Assembly (NCBI GenBank): GCA_046260765.1
Contig: JBHEOO010000012.1
Span: 1 to 64,000, forward strand
DNA length: 64,000 nucleotides
Origin: Chromatocurvus sp046260765
GTDB taxonomy: Bacteria; Pseudomonadota; Gammaproteobacteria; Pseudomonadales; Halieaceae
Reading direction: 5' to 3'
The notes beneath the pieces were generated by a model, which saw nothing but the letters and a program-made list of their open reading frames with translations, was not told where the DNA came from and did no database searches. Within the stretch, counting starts at the first letter, position 1; each line of letters starts with the position of its first letter. The position numbers and the translations under genes were made by a program. Shown here in pieces: positions 53,568-62,645 of the stretch.

Positions 53568-54329
53568 ATGAGCGACGCGCCTTTCGAAGGCAAGACCCTA
53601 TTCATTACGGGTGCCGGTGCCGGCATCGGGTTTGCCTGCGCAAGGGCCTTTGCCGACGCAGGGGCCCGGCGTATCGCAATAATGGACCTTTCCGAACAAT
53701 CATTGGAGACCTGCCGGGTGGCACTCACCGAACGGGGCGTCGAAGCCCTGTGCTTTGCGGGCGACGTGAGCAGTGCAAAGAGCGTTGAGGCAGCCGTGAC
53801 GCAGATCGACGAGGCGTGGGGCCGTCTGGACATCGCCGTGAACAACGCGGGCATTTCGGCGCCCATCCGCCCGGTTGCCGAGACCGAAGAGGTTGACTAC
53901 GACCGGCTCATGTCGGTGAATCTGAAGGGTGTGTGGCTGTGCATGCGCGAAGAACTGAAGATCATGTCGCGACAGCAGAGCGGCAGCATTATTAACATGG
54001 CATCTGCGCTGAGTGCGAGGGTCTATCCCGGCGCTTCATTTTACGTGGCCAGCAAATTCGCCGTTGCCGGGCTCACACGCACGGCGGCGGTCGAGTACGC
54101 TACCCAGAATATTCGCATTAACGCGGTCTGTCCCGGCAATGTTCTCACGCCACTGCTGGAAAACAGCACGTCGCCTGAGCAACTGTCCGGACTTGCCAAA
54201 CTTCAGGCAATGAAGCGCCTTGGTACGCCGGAAGAGATCGGCGAAGCGGTTGTGTGGCTGAGCTCTGAGCGTGCCTCTTTCTGCACGGGTACGCTATTGG
54301 CTGCCGATGGTGGGTGGACGGCTGGTTAA
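53568..54329 (+). CDS. Short-chain dehydrogenase/reductase
   Basis: Encodes 253 aa. TGAGAGIG at residues 12-19, NNAG at about 94, Ser in NMASALSA and Y-x3-K in FYVASK. GGGAG is upstream of the ATG. Monocistronic; the 197-bp gap to the convergent TonB receptor holds a strong ribosome-binding site and a 11-codon open frame (54348-54383) of doubtful meaning. Confidence 0.88.
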   Translation: MSDAPFEGKTLFITGAGAGIGFACARAFADAGARRIAIMDLSEQSLETCRVALTERGVEALCFAGDVSSAKSVEAAVTQIDEAWGRLDIAVNNAGISAPIRPVAETEEVDYDRLMSVNLKGVWLCMREELKIMSRQQSGSIINMASALSARVYPGASFYVASKFAVAGLTRTAAVEYATQNIRINAVCPGNVLTPLLENSTSPEQLSGLAKLQAMKRLGTPEEIGEAVVWLSSERASFCTGTLLAADGGWTAG

Positions 54330-54526
54330 GCAGTATCGAGGAGGAACATGACCGCGCCGGCCTGCGCCCAGGGTCTGCCTTAAAAGGGGTAGGACGCTGG
54401 ATCGCAGAGCTCGGCCTAGCTGTGGTCGAAATTTTATATGATTCACTCCGCGGCCGGTGGTTTTCCACCCCAGTCAGCAGCATGGCGCGACCATTGCAGC
54501 CACGCCCTCCTCGTTGCGAGCAACGC

Positions 54527-56764
54527 TTAGTAATTGCCAAAGGTGTAGGTAGCCTCAAGACCAAAGACCCGCGGTGGGCGCGGTGTATTGAAACCAAACA
54601 GTGAGGCACCCGAGCGTTCCGGTACTACGGCAAAGGTGTGGCTGTACTCGTCTTCATCCGTGAGATTGCGGCCGTAAACACCAATGCGCCACTGGTTATA
54701 GCGATAGCTCATCGATACGTCGAGCAGGCCGAAAGCCTCCACCTGAGTCCCCTCGAAATTAGTCAAGGTGCCCTCGTAGTCGTCGGTCCAGTTGTATGAA
54801 ATCCTACCGCTCAGCGCGCCCCCACCGATGTCTCTGCCGTAGTTCAATGCGGCCGTGTAGTTCCATTTCGGTGCGCGGCGCAGCTCCAGGTCACTGTTGT
54901 CGTCATCGAACGCGCCATCGGCGAAGATTTGTCCGCGAAACTCGTCGTATTCTGCGTCGAGGTAGCCAGCGTTGAAGTCCAGGGTAAAGCCTGCCGGTAG
55001 CAGGGCGGTCACCTCCAGTTCGACCCCATTGATGGTCGCGCCACCGGCGTTCAGCACGGCATCCTGATTACCGCTTCCGGGTCCGGGTCGCGGTATGGTC
55101 TGCTCAAGCTGCATGTTGTCGTACTCCATGTGGAATACGGTGGCGTTCAGACGCAGGCGCTGGTCGAGCAAAGTGGTCTTGATTCCCAGCTCAAAATTGT
55201 CGACGGTCTCCGGCTCGAAACCCTCCGCCAGAATCTCCGGCGTTACGGCACGTATGCTGAAGCCACCGCTGCGAAAGCCCGTGGACCAGGTCGCATAGGT
55301 CATGATGTCATCGGCGGGCTCCCAACGCAGGCCGATACGGTGGATGAGCTCATCGTCAGTGCGTTCGCCGCTGCTGAGGGGCAGCGTAGTTGCGCCGAAT
55401 ACCGGGAGGAACGCCGCCTTTGCCAGCTTCTTGGTTTCCTCGATGTAGCGTGCGCCTAACACGACGTAGAGGCTGTCAGTCAGGCGGTAATCGCCCTCGA
55501 AGAAAAAGGAATCAGAATCCGATTCTGCGTTCGCAGTATCGAGCTGGCAAGACACGCTGTCAAAGCCGCAGCCATCCAGCGGGAGACCTAGCAGCAGGGA
55601 TATATCGGCATCGTTTTCCCAGTTTTTGACCTTGGCGTTCCAGTAGAAATAGCCGGCGGTGAGACTGAGACGGTCACCGTCGTCGTAGTCAAAGCGCGCT
55701 TCGAAGCTGTCCTGCTCGTAGTCACTGGAGCGTCGCACGTGGAAAATTTCAAGCGGTGAGCCGTCGAAATCCAGGAAGGTCTCTTCCTCTGAGTTTCTGT
55801 GGGCGGCGGTGACCACGGCCGACAGGCGATCGTTGATTGCCCAGTTGATATCGAGCTGATAGTCCTCACTGTCGAGGAAGAAATCCTGGGGCAGGTCGCC
55901 GGAGCCCTTGCGTCGGTTGCCGGAGATGGGCGTGTCGGGACTTGCCGCACAGGCGCCAAAACCGGCGCAGAACGCTGCCTGCGGTGAATTGTAGGCAAGC
56001 ATTGGCGGCAGGGTGCCATCCATCTCAGAACGATTGTATTGCGCCTCTATCTGCAATTCAGACGTGGGCTCCCACAACAGATGAACGCCAATGCGTTCAT
56101 CGTCGGATCCGCCCTCGTCCTTGCCAAGCGTCACGTTCTGGTAGAAATCCGGTTTTTCGATGCGGGCGACATTGATTTTTGCCGCCAGTGTCTCCCCGAG
56201 AGGCACGTTAAGAACGCCCTCCAGGCTGGTGGCGTCATCCTCTGACTCGATCCGGCTTCGCACCTTGCCGGCCCACTCACCGAGGATCGGCTTGGTACGG
56301 TGGATGTTGATGACGCCGCCCACTGCATTGCGTCCAAACAGCGTTCCCTGCGGGCCGCGGAGCACCTCAATGCGCTCAATGTCGAGCAGGTTCATGGCGT
56401 TGCCAGTGTTGGTGCCAACGGGAACGCCATCGAGATATATGAGTACAGTCGGATCAAACGTCTTTTCCACGTCCTGGTAACTAAGGCCGCGAATCGAAAT
56501 ACCGCCGCCGCCGGGCGTGCCTGCCGCAATTTCGTCAAATACAACGTTTGGTGCAAACTGCGCGATACCAGTGGCGTCGCCGAGGAACGAGTTTTCGATG
56601 GTGTCCTTTCCGATCGATGATACTGCCAGTGGCGTATCCTGCATCGACTCCTGTCTCTTCCGCGCGGTGACGACGACTTCCTCGAGCTGAGCGTGGACTG
56701 GCAGTGCTACTGCGCCAATGACGCCTGCGGCGATTAAGGACAGATAGAGTGGTTTCTGCTTCAT
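54527..56764 (-). CDS. TonB-dependent outer-membrane receptor
   Basis: Encodes 745 aa. Signal peptide ends ALPVHAQ (residue 26); the plug begins LEEVVVTARKRQESMQDTPL and contains SIRGLSYQDVEKTFDPTV and IEVLRGPQGTLFGRNAVGG, close to the receptor at 28421. The barrel ends FGLEATYTFGNY with terminal aromatic. Likely imports a pathway substrate. Operator J lies 163 bp upstream. Confidence 0.9.
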   Translation of the reverse strand: MKQKPLYLSLIAAGVIGAVALPVHAQLEEVVVTARKRQESMQDTPLAVSSIGKDTIENSFLGDATGIAQFAPNVVFDEIAAGTPGGGGISIRGLSYQDVEKTFDPTVLIYLDGVPVGTNTGNAMNLLDIERIEVLRGPQGTLFGRNAVGGVINIHRTKPILGEWAGKVRSRIESEDDATSLEGVLNVPLGETLAAKINVARIEKPDFYQNVTLGKDEGGSDDERIGVHLLWEPTSELQIEAQYNRSEMDGTLPPMLAYNSPQAAFCAGFGACAASPDTPISGNRRKGSGDLPQDFFLDSEDYQLDINWAINDRLSAVVTAAHRNSEEETFLDFDGSPLEIFHVRRSSDYEQDSFEARFDYDDGDRLSLTAGYFYWNAKVKNWENDADISLLLGLPLDGCGFDSVSCQLDTANAESDSDSFFFEGDYRLTDSLYVVLGARYIEETKKLAKAAFLPVFGATTLPLSSGERTDDELIHRIGLRWEPADDIMTYATWSTGFRSGGFSIRAVTPEILAEGFEPETVDNFELGIKTTLLDQRLRLNATVFHMEYDNMQLEQTIPRPGPGSGNQDAVLNAGGATINGVELEVTALLPAGFTLDFNAGYLDAEYDEFRGQIFADGAFDDDNSDLELRRAPKWNYTAALNYGRDIGGGALSGRISYNWTDDYEGTLTNFEGTQVEAFGLLDVSMSYRYNQWRIGVYGRNLTDEDEYSHTFAVVPERSGASLFGFNTPRPPRVFGLEATYTFGNY

Positions 56765-56926
56765 AAAAAGATTCCATTTATTGGTCTGATTGTATGCGGG
56801 TAAGCGTGAGTGCTATGCCAGTGACGTATGCCGTGCATGCGGCTAACAAACTGTTGCGTAGGACGTGCTCAAAGCCCTGACCCTTGAACCTGCCTGTCAG
56901 CGATCTGATTTCGCATTTTATTAAAA

Positions 56927-56944
56927 AAACAGTTAGGCTCGTTT
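56927..56944. promoter_or_regulatory. Operator site J (one mismatch)
   Basis: Reads AAACA gttaggct CGTTT, in the 418-bp divergent region between the TonB receptor and the SDR gene at 57183. I see no further element in that region. Confidence 0.5.
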
Positions 56945-57182
56945 TCAATAGTGCGGTACTTATACACTTTTAACAAGTAAACGGGTCGCCAGGGGACTGT
57001 GACTTTTTACCCGGTTATTTCGCTGTAAATTGCCAGCGCACAGTTGGGGTGTCGATAACAGCTATAGTGCCGCCCCGCTCGGCGACACTCTTCTCCAGGT
57101 AGGCTGCCCCGGCCAATAAAGGCTGGACCGCCCAGTGATCGGTTCAGGTACGTCATATCTAAACGCAGTGAGAGAGGTGCGC

Positions 57183-57968
57183 ATGGGCAGGTTTAACGGA
57201 AAAATTGCAATGGTTAGCGGCGGTTCGATAGGCATTGGTGCCGGTGTCGTGCGTATGCTGGTCGCCGAAGGAGCACGGGTGGCCATTACTGATATCGCCG
57301 CTGACGAGGGCAAGGCACTGGCAGATGAGCTTGGCGATAGCGCTGTTTTCTATTCCCTTGACGTGGGAGACGAAAGGCAGTGGCAGCAAGTGATGGCAGA
57401 GGTCGAGGAAGGCCTCGGCACGCTCGATATTCTGGTGCAGAGCGCGGGTGTATCGCGCCCCGCCCATATTGAATCCGCAACCCTGGATGACTGGCGAGAC
57501 CATATGCGGGTCCATGGCGAAGGTGCCTTTCTGGGCTGCAAGCATGCGGTAGAAAGCATGAAGAAGTCCGGTGGTGGCTCCATCGTCAATATTTCCTCCG
57601 TGGAGAGCATCCGCCCCGGCCCCCTGTTCGTCTGCTACGGTGCTGCAAAGGCGGCACAGGATGCGCTGACGAAAACCGTCGCCCTGCACTGCGGTGAGCA
57701 GGGCTATAACATCCGCTGCAATTCGGTGCATCCGGCCGCCACCTACACGCCCCTCCTCGAGCAGTACCTGAAGAGTTCGTCAGACCCCGAAGCCCTGGAG
57801 AGAATTTACGCCGGGATGCAGCCGCTCAACCGCATCGCCACCGTCGAGGAGGTCGCCAACGTGGTGTTGTTCCTCGCCTCCGACGACGCCAGCTTTATTA
57901 CGGGTCACCAGATGTATGTCGATGGTGGTGTACTGGCCAAGCCCTATCCGGCAGGTGAGGGTGCCTGA
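57183..57968 (+). CDS. Short-chain dehydrogenase/reductase
   Basis: Encodes 261 aa. Cofactor loop SGGSIGIG at residues 12-19, VQSAG replacing NNAG, Ser in ISSVESI and Y-x3-K in CYGAAK. GHQMYVDGGVLAKPYPAG ends the protein. AGAGG lies upstream of ATG 57183. Monocistronic and convergent with the GFA-family gene. Confidence 0.87.
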   Translation: MGRFNGKIAMVSGGSIGIGAGVVRMLVAEGARVAITDIAADEGKALADELGDSAVFYSLDVGDERQWQQVMAEVEEGLGTLDILVQSAGVSRPAHIESATLDDWRDHMRVHGEGAFLGCKHAVESMKKSGGGSIVNISSVESIRPGPLFVCYGAAKAAQDALTKTVALHCGEQGYNIRCNSVHPAATYTPLLEQYLKSSSDPEALERIYAGMQPLNRIATVEEVANVVLFLASDDASFITGHQMYVDGGVLAKPYPAGEGA

Positions 57969-57991
57969 ATCAAGACCTTGAGCAGTTTCAG

Positions 57992-58420
57992 TCAAGATTC
58001 CTGATCTAGCAGCTCCGCGTTGTCTGGCAGCTGCAGCCACGGGTGCGCTCGCTTTGTCCAGTAATGTGTGGTGGGTTTAAGGTCGTCCACCTCGTCAAAG
58101 GTGCCGGCCTTGACAAAAATAATGCCCTGTTCTCGGGCCCGCTTGTTATCGGTGAGGACCGGTGAGCCACAGTTGGGACAGAACTGCCTTAATACCGCCT
58201 GGCCGCTCGTGCCCTGATCCTCGTAGGTTCTCAACTCGCCCTGCAGATGGAGCGAGTCGCGCAGAAAAACTGTTACCACTGAAAAGGCGCTGGCCGCCTG
58301 TTTCTGGCAGTTGCGGCAATGACAGATTACCGTGGCCAACGGTTCTCGGGGGACGGTGTAGCGGACCTGGCCGCACAGGCAGCCCCCTGTTCGTGTTGGG
58401 CTGTCGTTCGGTATAGACAT
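57992..58420 (-). CDS. GFA/CENP-V family zinc protein
   Basis: Encodes 142 aa. Zinc-binding cysteines in the family order: C14-x-C16 (GGCLCG), C33-x-C35-x2-C38 (CHCRNC) and C81-x2-C84 (CPNC). Named after glutathione-dependent formaldehyde-activating enzyme, though most members have no proven activity. It follows the P450 gene; formaldehyde release by oxidative demethylation would be an attractive but untested link. Confidence 0.85.
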   Translation of the reverse strand: MSIPNDSPTRTGGCLCGQVRYTVPREPLATVICHCRNCQKQAASAFSVVTVFLRDSLHLQGELRTYEDQGTSGQAVLRQFCPNCGSPVLTDNKRAREQGIIFVKAGTFDEVDDLKPTTHYWTKRAHPWLQLPDNAELLDQES

Positions 58421-58461
58421 GGTGCTTTCTCCGCTACCAGACCGCTGCGAGATAGTAGGCC

Positions 58462-59661
58462 TCAGGATGACCAGCGCAGTGGAAGCGCGTCCAGCACGCC
58501 CACGATCCCCCCCTGAAATGTGATGACTGCTTCCTCGGGAACGCTGAATGTCGGGATGACGGCAAGCCAGCGTTCAATCGTGATGCGGATTTCTGCGCGC
58601 GCCAGGTTACGGCCGGGGCAGAGATGGTGTCCACGGCCGAAAGTCAGGTGGCGCTGTTGGCCGCGGTTGAAGTTCACCGTCATGGCATCCGGGGTCTCCC
58701 GGTCGTCGATGCCGGCCAGGGGCGACGGCGTGGCGACCATGTCGCCTTCGCGCAGTGGTGCGCCGTGGAAATCGGTGTCCCGCGTTACTTCGCGTCCGAT
58801 GGTGACCACCGCAAATCGTCGCAGGAGTTCCTCGACGGCTGCATTGATCAGCCCGGGATCCTCTCTCAGCGCCTGCTGCTGCGCCGGATGAGTCGCGAGG
58901 TAGTGCATGGCGAAGCCGAGGAAATTCACCACAGTGTCGAGTCCTGCGATAAGCACCTGTACCGCCAGCTTCATGGCATCCTCGTGGTCTATGCGCCGCT
59001 CTCCGATATATCCGGTGACAAGCTCGCTGACCAGGTCATTCCCTGGCGCGTCGCGTCGGGCGCGAACATAAGGTTCCATATAATCGAACAGCTGTGCCAT
59101 CGCCTCAGCAAAGGTCATGCTGCCGTCGGGCCGCAGGAGCTGGTCGCACCAGTATTTCGTCTGCTCGGCTTCGGACTCGGGTAAATCCATGAGCGTCATG
59201 AACACCCGGATGGGGAATCTGTCCGAATAATCCCGGATAAAGTCACATTCCCCGCGACCGGCGACCTCGTCGATCAGTGCCGTTGCAGTGGCCTCGATGG
59301 CGGACTCGACGGCATTCACGCGGTCTGGCGCCAGTGCCGTGTTGAGGAGCTGGCGGTAGGGCCGGTGTTCCGGGGGGTCCATTGTGGTGGGGATGAGCCC
59401 ATGCGACTCGCCGTGTGCTTTCGGGATTATAATAGTGTGGTTGGAAAACAAGGCGTGATCACTCATCACCTCGGCGATTACCGCGGCCCGGGTTGGAATC
59501 CAGTGGCCGCCGTTGCGCGGCGTCCAGACCACGTCGGGAATGCCCGGCGCCTGCAGTGTCCGCCAGGCCTGATAAAAGTCGCCGTCCTGCGCCGGGGGTG
59601 CATAGATGTCGAAATCGAAAACCAGGTTGTCTGGCACGTGCGCTGGCTGTGTTGCCGTCAT
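58462..59661 (-). CDS. Cytochrome P450, CYP101-like
   Basis: Encodes 399 aa, the usual size of soluble bacterial P450s. I-helix LIAGLDTVVNFLGF resembles P450cam (CYP101) rather than the common AGxDT form; ExxR in EELLRR; haem-binding FGRGHHLCPGRNLAR with Cys348 as the axial ligand. CYP101 enzymes hydroxylate terpenoids, ionones and similar compounds using a [2Fe-2S] ferredoxin; one is encoded at 62291. Its ATG overlaps the NTF2-like stop by 4 bp. Confidence 0.93.
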   Translation of the reverse strand: MTATQPAHVPDNLVFDFDIYAPPAQDGDFYQAWRTLQAPGIPDVVWTPRNGGHWIPTRAAVIAEVMSDHALFSNHTIIIPKAHGESHGLIPTTMDPPEHRPYRQLLNTALAPDRVNAVESAIEATATALIDEVAGRGECDFIRDYSDRFPIRVFMTLMDLPESEAEQTKYWCDQLLRPDGSMTFAEAMAQLFDYMEPYVRARRDAPGNDLVSELVTGYIGERRIDHEDAMKLAVQVLIAGLDTVVNFLGFAMHYLATHPAQQQALREDPGLINAAVEELLRRFAVVTIGREVTRDTDFHGAPLREGDMVATPSPLAGIDDRETPDAMTVNFNRGQQRHLTFGRGHHLCPGRNLARAEIRITIERWLAVIPTFSVPEEAVITFQGGIVGVLDALPLRWSS

Positions 59662-60107
59662 GTTGTCGTCTCCTGTGCAATCGGCATCAGTGGCTTACCT
59701 CTGAATGTATTTATCTTCCAGATGCCCGACTCGCGGCGCATTTCAAGATGGTACTGGAGGTAGAAAAGTACCTCGTCCCCGTCTGCCGTCACGCCCATGC
59801 CGATGACATGGGTCCGGCATTGCGCGAGGTCACCCTGCAGGGTGTCGAGGCTGAAGTTGGTCGCGTAGTGGGCGTGATGACGCATGCCCGCAAACACGCC
59901 GTCAAAGAATTCGCGGATGGCAGGGGCGCCCGTTATATTGGGATAGCCTATTCCGCTCATGTCGAAGACGGCGTCGTCGGTAAAGAGGTTCATCACGGCG
60001 TCGACGCTGGCGCGGTCGTCGATCGCTATCAGGTAGTCGGTGATCACCTGCTCAACTGCCTGGCGATCTTCCAGCGCCTGAAGGCGCTTCTCGAGTGCTG
60101 TATCCAT
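59658..60107 (-). CDS. NTF2/SnoaL-like protein (3 of 3)
   Basis: Encodes 149 aa. LEDRQAVEQVITDYLIAIDDR, VMNLFTDDAVFDMSGIG and IREFFDGVF are the NTF2-like front half; HLEMRRESGIWKINTFRGKPL closes the sheet. Translationally coupled to the P450 gene by 4-bp overlap, so it likely acts on the hydroxylated product. Operator K is upstream. Confidence 0.82.
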   Translation of the reverse strand: MDTALEKRLQALEDRQAVEQVITDYLIAIDDRASVDAVMNLFTDDAVFDMSGIGYPNITGAPAIREFFDGVFAGMRHHAHYATNFSLDTLQGDLAQCRTHVIGMGVTADGDEVLFYLQYHLEMRRESGIWKINTFRGKPLMPIAQETTT

Positions 60108-60210
60108 GGGTCTGTCGCTTATGGTTATGGTTACTTATGGGTATCGTTGATGGGCGGCCTGATGGCCAATAGGCGAACCCGGCGTTCCTTGAGCGTAGCG
60201 CCGTCAATAA

Positions 60211-60228
60211 AAACCGTCAACGTTGTTT
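60211..60228. promoter_or_regulatory. Operator site K (one mismatch)
   Basis: Reads AAACC gtcaacgt TGTTT, between the divergent NTF2/P450 operon and the SDR/reductase operon. Confidence 0.55.
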
Positions 60229-60346
60229 TTTGATCTGGCAGCCTGGTGTACTATGCAGACAAGTGTGGTGGTCGGCGGCTGTAAATAGCGTAGTGCCGTA
60301 TAAGAATCGATAAAAACAGTAATATGCAACGCGGGAGTCTCGACTC

Positions 60347-61117
60347 GTGAAGAATCTCGAAGGTCGGATTATTCTGGTAACCGGTGCGGCCGGTGGCATT
60401 GGGATGGCAAGCTGTGAAAGGCTCCTGCGCGAAGGCGCGTGTCTTGTCGCAACCGACCTCGATACAGCTCCCCTTGATCGACTGGCTTGTGCAGATCTTG
60501 AAACCCTGCGCGGCGACATCACGGCGCCGGATCTGGTCGATCGCTGTGTTGCTAGAGCGTTAGCGCGTTATGGGCGACTGGATGCGGCATTTCTGAATGC
60601 CGGGATTGAATGCCAGGCCGCCCCTCTGGCCGATACCCCCGACTCTGAATTCGACCGGGTTTTTGCGGTGAACGTGCGCAGCGTATTTACCAGCGCCCGT
60701 GCCCTGGTGCGTCACTTTCAGCAGGCGGGCAGCGGTGGCAACCTGCTTTTCATGTCATCCATCGCCGGCCTTCGCGGCAGCGCAACCACCGCTGTCTACA
60801 ACGCGTCTAAGCATGCCGTGATAGGGCTTGCCAAGTCTCTTGCTCTGGAAGTCGGCGCCCAGGGTATCCGCACCAACGTCCTCTGCCCCGGTACCGTGAA
60901 CACGCGCATGATGCGCAGTCTCGAATCCACGATCGGTGCCGCCATGGCCGTTGATGCGGAAACCGTGCGCATGCAGATGGTGGGTGCTAGCGCACTCGGA
61001 CGCTACGCGGAGGTGGAGGAGATAGCGGCACTCGCCGCCTGGCTGCTCAGCGATGAGGCAGCCTACTGCCACGGCGAAGTCTTCACCATCGGCGGCGGCA
61101 TGATGGCGAGCGCTTAG
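60347..61117 (+). CDS. Short-chain dehydrogenase/reductase
   Basis: Encodes 256 aa, GTG start. TGAAGGIG at residues 12-19, LNAGIE for NNAG, Ser in FMSSIAG and Y-x3-K in VYNASK. First gene of a plus-strand pair with a CurA-type reductase 145 bp downstream. Confidence 0.87.
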   Translation: MKNLEGRIILVTGAAGGIGMASCERLLREGACLVATDLDTAPLDRLACADLETLRGDITAPDLVDRCVARALARYGRLDAAFLNAGIECQAAPLADTPDSEFDRVFAVNVRSVFTSARALVRHFQQAGSGGNLLFMSSIAGLRGSATTAVYNASKHAVIGLAKSLALEVGAQGIRTNVLCPGTVNTRMMRSLESTIGAAMAVDAETVRMQMVGASALGRYAEVEEIAALAAWLLSDEAAYCHGEVFTIGGGMMASA

Positions 61118-61262
61118 CCAGCGACCCGCCCTGATCAGCAGAAGACATCGATGGAAGATAGCAGGGACACAGGCGTGCATGCGGGAAGGCCGCAACGGCC
61201 CTGATAACAGGGTGTACACACTCTGGAACCATGTCTGAACGCGTGTGACAACAGGAGCACTG

Positions 61263-62294
61263 ATGAAAAATTCGACGACAAACAATATCCAGGTTGTACT
61301 CAGGCGGCATCCGGAAGGGGCAGTAACAACCGGTGACTTCGAGGTCGTGTCTTCCGACATCCCCGAGCCAGCCGAGGGCCAGGTACTGGTGCGCAATCTC
61401 TATCTGTCGATGGATGCCGGCTTCCGTCACTGGATGACGGCGGGAGCGGGCGACAACTATCTGCCCGGGATGCAGATTGGCGATCCGGTCCAGAGCATGG
61501 TGCTGGGGCAGGTGGTCACAAGCCGCCACCAGGATTACGCCGAAGGCGACTACCTGAGTGCCCGGTGTGCCTGGGAATCATTCAGCATTCTAGACGGCAG
61601 CGACCTTGCTGCAGTGATTGACCCGGAGCCTGGCGTGCCCCTGCACGAGTACATGTCCCTGCTGGGGCCGACCGGAATGACGGCGTATTTCGGCCTTATG
61701 CGACTTGGTGTGCCGCGTGACGGCAATACGCTCGTCGTGTCGGCGGCCGGCGGTGCCGTGGGAACGGCGGTGGGTCAGCTCGGCAAGGTTCATGGCTGTC
61801 GCACCATCGGTCTGACGGGGAGTGAAGCGAAGGCGGAATGGCTGCGTCAGGATGTCGGCTATGACCTCACGATCAGCCGCGAGCGCGAGCCCGCACTCGC
61901 GGAGGCGCTGTCCCGTGCCGCCCCTGACGGTATTGATATTTTCTTTGACAACGTGGGCGGAGCGACATTGGATGCCGCTCTCGGTCAGCTGTCGGAGGGC
62001 GCCCGCATCGTGCTCTGCGGCGCCATTTCTCAGTATGAGCAGGAGCGACCGGAGCCGGTTTTCAATACCTGGGAGCTCATCACCAAGCGCGCACGGATGG
62101 AGGGTTTCATGTTCTCGGACTATGCCGATGAGTTCCCCTCGGCAGCCGAAACGCTTGCGGCCCACTACCGGGCGGGTGACCTGGTGAGCTTCAACCAGAT
62201 GTATTCGGGAATCGAGAGTGCGCCGCAGGCCTTCTGCGACATGATGCATGGCGCTTCCCGGGGCAAGTGTCTCGTGGATCTTTCCGAAAGCTAG
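61263..62294 (+). CDS. NADP-dependent medium-chain reductase, CurA-type (3 of 3)
   Basis: Encodes 343 aa. RRHPEGAVTTGDF at the N-terminus, YLSMDAGFRHWM, and VSAAGGAVGTAVGQLGKVHG for cofactor binding; FDNVGGATLDAALGQL and CGAISQYEQ follow. The most diverged of the three paralogues. AGGAG lies 5 bp before the ATG. The stop overlaps the convergent ferredoxin stop by 4 bp. Confidence 0.87.
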   Translation: MKNSTTNNIQVVLRRHPEGAVTTGDFEVVSSDIPEPAEGQVLVRNLYLSMDAGFRHWMTAGAGDNYLPGMQIGDPVQSMVLGQVVTSRHQDYAEGDYLSARCAWESFSILDGSDLAAVIDPEPGVPLHEYMSLLGPTGMTAYFGLMRLGVPRDGNTLVVSAAGGAVGTAVGQLGKVHGCRTIGLTGSEAKAEWLRQDVGYDLTISREREPALAEALSRAAPDGIDIFFDNVGGATLDAALGQLSEGARIVLCGAISQYEQERPEPVFNTWELITKRARMEGFMFSDYADEFPSAAETLAAHYRAGDLVSFNQMYSGIESAPQAFCDMMHGASRGKCLVDLSES

Positions 62295-62611
62295 AACTGG
62301 GCCCGAGGCGTGCGGACGACGAGTCCGTCCAGCGCCTCCGTCACCGTGATCTGGCAGCCCAGGCGGCTGTTTTCCTGGGGATCTATCGCGAACTCAAGCA
62401 GTTCAGCCTCCATCTCGCCTGCCGGGCCGGTAACCTCGATCCAGGCCGGCTCGACATAGCAGTGGCAGGTTGCGCAGGAACAGCAGCCGCCGCACTCGCC
62501 GACAATACCGTCAATGCCGTTGTCCAGTGCGGTCTCCATAATGGTGGCTCCGGCTTTCGCCTCGACCACGGTTTCCTTGCCGTTGTGTGATATGAAGGTG
62601 ATCTTCGGCAT
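62291..62611 (-). CDS. [2Fe-2S] ferredoxin, putidaredoxin/adrenodoxin type
   Basis: Encodes 106 aa. Ligand spacing C40-x5-C46-x2-C49-x36-C86 is that of P450-serving vertebrate-type ferredoxins. Starts MPKITFISHNGKE. It is co-directional with and 34 bp after the Rieske oxygenase at 62646, yet of the type that feeds CYP101-like P450s such as the one at 58462; either partner is possible. No ferredoxin reductase is visible. Confidence 0.9.
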   Translation of the reverse strand: MPKITFISHNGKETVVEAKAGATIMETALDNGIDGIVGECGGCCSCATCHCYVEPAWIEVTGPAGEMEAELLEFAIDPQENSRLGCQITVTEALDGLVVRTPRAQF

Positions 62612-62645
62612 TGAGTGATTGTCTCCCTTGGTGGTGGACGCCCGC

